The notes under the pieces were generated by a model that was given only the letters and a program-made list of their open reading frames with translations, ran no database searches and had not been told where the DNA came from. Shown piece by piece: positions 5,878-8,288 of a stretch of 8,288 nt of DNA. The DNA comes from Sulfurimonas sp. GTDB lineage: Bacteria; Campylobacterota; Campylobacteria; Campylobacterales; Sulfurimonadaceae. Each line of letters begins with the position of its first letter. Position 1 is the first letter of the stretch. Where the stretch lies: NCBI GenBank assembly GCA_015487435.1, contig WFPU01000321.1, positions 1 through 8,288 of the forward strand, in the 5' to 3' direction. A program made the position numbers and the translations under genes.

Positions 5878-5941
5878 TTAACATAGGTTGCAAAGTATGT
5901 TAAAAAAACTGAAAAAACTTAACATAGTGTTCAAGCTATGT
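5878..5941 (+). repeat. two tandem inverted repeats between fic and hsdR, probable operator
   Basis: TTAACATA (5878-5885) and TATGTTAA (5896-5903) form an 8-bp inverted repeat. 41 bp further on, ACATAG (5922-5927) and CTATGT (5936-5941) form a second of 6 bp. Both sit in similar units (TTAACATAG ... A-rich tail), an imperfect tandem repeat of about 41 bp. CTATGTT at 5854-5860 inside the fic end mirrors AACATAG at 5880-5886. A-runs, not T-runs, follow the stems, so terminators reading toward hsdR are unlikely. I infer binding sites for a repressor, possibly the Fic winged helix. The rest of 5877-5977 shows no clear -10 box. Confidence 0.6.
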
Positions 5942-5977
5942 CGAAAAAATGAGAAAAAATACACATAAGAGAAAAAC

Positions 5978-8288
5978 ATGAGCCAAAACACACCCGAATA
6001 TTTACAAAGTGAGTTACCAGCTATAGAGCTTTTTAAAAAGTTAGGCTACGACTATTTTGACGGCTCAAAAGAAGATACGAGAAGTTCTATCAATGAAGTT
6101 ATACTTGAAGAGAGACTAAGAAGTTCACTCACAAAGATAAACCCATGGCTGAGTGGCAACACCTTAGAAAAAGTGATACGCCGCATAACAACTGTGCAAG
6201 CTTCAACACTCATGGAGGCAAATCAAACTCTTTATGAGCTTATAACTAAAAAAGACTCTATCACTGAGAAACCTACACCCGATTCTCACCCAGCACCTGT
6301 TTTTATTATAGATTATGACAATATTGAGAATAATGATTTTCTCGTAGTCAATCAAATGAAATATCATGGTGCTGGAAACAACTCCATACCAGACATTGTG
6401 GTGTATATAAATGGCTTACCTTTAGCAGTCATAGAAGCAAAATCTCCAAAAGTTCCAATCACTGACGCTATAGGTGATTTAGCATATTATCAGAATAATT
6501 CTCCAAAACTTTTTTACTACAATCAAATATGTGTAGGTATAAATAAAGGCAAAGCTCTTTATGGAACCATAGGAGCTGCGTATCAGCACTACTCAAAGTT
6601 TAAAACTGACTCTCTTGAAGAGATAAGTGCATTAGTTGATAGAGTACCAACAGCTCAAGATATACTCATATACTCACTCTTTCAAAAGAGTGTTTTACTT
6701 GATATTGTAAGGAACTTTACAATTTTTGAAGTAGATCAAGGAAGAACCATTAAAAAACTGCCTCGTTATCAACAATTACGAGCGGTGAATAAAATTCTTC
6801 ATAAATTAAAAACTGAAAATCAGGGTGGTGTTGTTTGGCATACAACAGGAAGCGGTAAGTCTATCTCCATGGTTTATCTTGCTATTAAACTCCGCCGTGA
6901 AGAAGCAGGCTTTGACAACCCTACTATTCTTGTGGTTACTGATAGAATTGATTTAGACAATCAAATAAGCTCAACTTTTAGACGAGCAGGATTCCCAAAC
7001 ACAAAACAAGCGGCAAGCATAGGACACCTCAAAGAAGAGTTACGAGATAGTTATGGAAAAACACTTATGACTACGATTTTTAAGTTTCAAGAGAGAGCTG
7101 GAGAGCGAATAGATCCAAAAGATATAGAAGTTCTAAGTGATAAAGAAAATATATTTGTACTTGTGGACGAAGCTCATAGAACACAAGGCGGTATGACGGC
7201 TGCATATATGAGAGCTGCCCTACCCCATGCGAAGTTTATCGCATTTACCGGTACACCGATAGACAAAGAGAGTAAATCAACACTTAGAGAGTTTTATGGT
7301 GGTGATTATATTGATAAATATACCATTAAACAGTCTGTGGAGGACGGTAATACTTTAGCAATCCGTTATCAAACCGGTATGCCTGAGTATTTCATTGAAA
7401 AAGATCTTATGAATGAGGTTTTTAAAGCCTCTTTTGGTCATGAAAGCGAAGAGAAGCAAGCGAAATTAAAAAGTAAAGCTGCTTCATTAGATACATTTTT
7501 ACTGGCACGCAGAAGAGTTGAAGAGATAGCAAAAAATATTATTAATCATTACACAGATAAGATATACCCTAATGGTTTTAAGGCAATGTTAGTGTGTCAT
7601 AATCGTGCTCAAGCCATTGCATATCAAAAAGCTTTTATACAACTACAAGAGCAAGGTTTAAACAGCTTTGAATCAAAAGTAATTATGAGCTTTAACCATA
7701 AAAAAGATCCGCAGGAATTTAGAGACTTAGCAACTCCAGAGGATAAGGTAAAAGCGACTATTGAGAACTTTAAACTTCCATTTGGTGACGAGGCAGATAA
7801 AACACTTGGTGGCAAGCAACAGTATGACAATACAGCTATTCTTATTATCAGTGATATGTTGCTCACTGGCTATGACGCTCCAATAGTACAATGTATGTAT
7901 ATTGATAAGCTTTTGAAAGAGCATAATCTCTTACAGGCTATTTCACGGGTAAATAGAACTGCAACAGGCAAAGAGTATGGTTTAATCGTTGATTATGCCG
8001 GTATCACTGAGCATTTAGCTGAAGCTATTAAAATATTTAGTGGAGATTTAGAAGTTAATGACGTTATGACGAACATTGAGCAGGAAAAAACCATTTTAGA
8101 AAACAGACATGCAAAAATGGTTGCTTTCTTTAGAGACATAAAAATAGATCGAATGAAAGAGAGAGATAAATATGTGGACGCTTGTGTACTCTATCTTGAG
8201 CCTGAAGATTTACGAGATAAATTTATTGATTTAGTAAAGCTCTTTAACAAGTCTATGGATATTGTGCTGCCTGATCCGTTTGCAGTTG
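5978..8288 (+). CDS. hsdR: type I restriction enzyme, HsdR subunit (3' end beyond window)
   Basis: HsdR is the motor and nuclease subunit: it binds the HsdM-HsdS complex on unmodified DNA, pulls DNA by ATP hydrolysis and cuts at a distance. The frame is open from ATG 5978 to the window edge, giving 770 codons; the family is about 1000 residues, so the helical C-terminal part is missing here. The PD-(D/E)xK nuclease shows PD at 138-139 and EAK at 153-155 within VVYINGLPLAVIEAKSP. The SF2 helicase motor follows, with Walker A TTGSGKS at 289-295, DEAH at 397-400, FTGTP at 423-427 and motif VI QAISRVNR at 653-660. All catalytic residues are present. AAGAGA five bases before ATG is the ribosome binding site. 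The gene is separated from hsdMS by the DUF3800 and fic genes and follows operator-like repeats, so restriction may be controlled separately from modification. The sequence type resembles the EcoR124I group. Confidence 0.95.
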   Translation, partial: MSQNTPEYLQSELPAIELFKKLGYDYFDGSKEDTRSSINEVILEERLRSSLTKINPWLSGNTLEKVIRRITTVQASTLMEANQTLYELITKKDSITEKPTPDSHPAPVFIIDYDNIENNDFLVVNQMKYHGAGNNSIPDIVVYINGLPLAVIEAKSPKVPITDAIGDLAYYQNNSPKLFYYNQICVGINKGKALYGTIGAAYQHYSKFKTDSLEEISALVDRVPTAQDILIYSLFQKSVLLDIVRNFTIFEVDQGRTIKKLPRYQQLRAVNKILHKLKTENQGGVVWHTTGSGKSISMVYLAIKLRREEAGFDNPTILVVTDRIDLDNQISSTFRRAGFPNTKQAASIGHLKEELRDSYGKTLMTTIFKFQERAGERIDPKDIEVLSDKENIFVLVDEAHRTQGGMTAAYMRAALPHAKFIAFTGTPIDKESKSTLREFYGGDYIDKYTIKQSVEDGNTLAIRYQTGMPEYFIEKDLMNEVFKASFGHESEEKQAKLKSKAASLDTFLLARRRVEEIAKNIINHYTDKIYPNGFKAMLVCHNRAQAIAYQKAFIQLQEQGLNSFESKVIMSFNHKKDPQEFRDLATPEDKVKATIENFKLPFGDEADKTLGGKQQYDNTAILIISDMLLTGYDAPIVQCMYIDKLLKEHNLLQAISRVNRTATGKEYGLIVDYAGITEHLAEAIKIFSGDLEVNDVMTNIEQEKTILENRHAKMVAFFRDIKIDRMKERDKYVDACVLYLEPEDLRDKFIDLVKLFNKSMDIVLPDPFAV

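Noticed and set aside
5878..5916. Intrinsic terminator after fic
   Set aside because: The TTAACATA/TATGTTAA stem is A/T-rich and is followed by A-runs rather than T-runs in the direction of transcription, so it suits an operator better.
7624..7924. Two overlapping minus-strand open frames inside hsdR
   Set aside because: They overlap each other and the HsdR helicase region; no support.
1..8288. CRISPR array, insertion sequence or integrase gene
   Set aside because: No regularly spaced repeats, no transposase or tyrosine integrase motifs, and no terminal inverted repeats with target duplications were seen.

Overview
The window is AT-rich bacterial DNA, roughly one third G+C by eye. It holds two tandem tmRNA (ssrA) copies followed by a type I restriction-modification (R-M) locus with two passenger genes. 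The tmRNA tag is ANNTNYRPALAVA, whose ANN...PA pattern resembles the tags of Campylobacterota (Campylobacter, Helicobacter, Sulfurimonas and relatives). Low G+C, short leaders, TATAAT-type -10 boxes with poor -35 boxes, and a hsd locus split by extra genes all fit that phylum. The assignment is an inference; I cannot name a genus.

Layout. Positions 8-371 are an ssrA body that lost its 3' acceptor end. Positions 372-511 hold a probable terminator, an exact tandem 11-bp repeat and the promoter of the second copy. Positions 512-889 are a complete ssrA with encoded CCA and the G3-U70 alanine identity pair. All protein genes lie on the plus strand: hsdM (972-2528), hsdS (2525-3751), a possible 22-codon leader ORF (3813-3881), a DUF3800 protein (3878-4816), a Fic protein with a C-terminal winged helix (4809-5876), and hsdR (5978 to the window edge, open). 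No gene-free stretch exceeds 300 bases.

How the genes work together. HsdM and HsdS form the sequence-specific methyltransferase; HsdR adds ATP-driven translocation and cleavage. hsdM and hsdS are translationally coupled by a GTGA overlap. The DUF3800-fic pair has its own near-consensus extended -10 promoter, so it is a separately driven module inserted between hsdS and hsdR. Two tandem inverted repeats between fic and hsdR look like an operator, perhaps for the winged helix of the Fic protein.

The strongest unexpected signal covers the whole window. Reading every line, I found no CATC and only one GATG on the plus strand in 8.3 kb, and that one (301-304) lies in the damaged ssrA copy. All 25 aspartate codons followed by a G-starting codon are GAC, never GAT, although GAT is the usual Asp codon elsewhere here. 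This points to strong avoidance of the tetranucleotide GATG/CATC in this lineage. Its cause is not in the window, because a type I enzyme recognises a longer bipartite site. Next in interest are the ssrA tandem with displaced 3' end, the structured and possibly coupled leader of the DUF3800 gene, and the operator-like repeats before hsdR.
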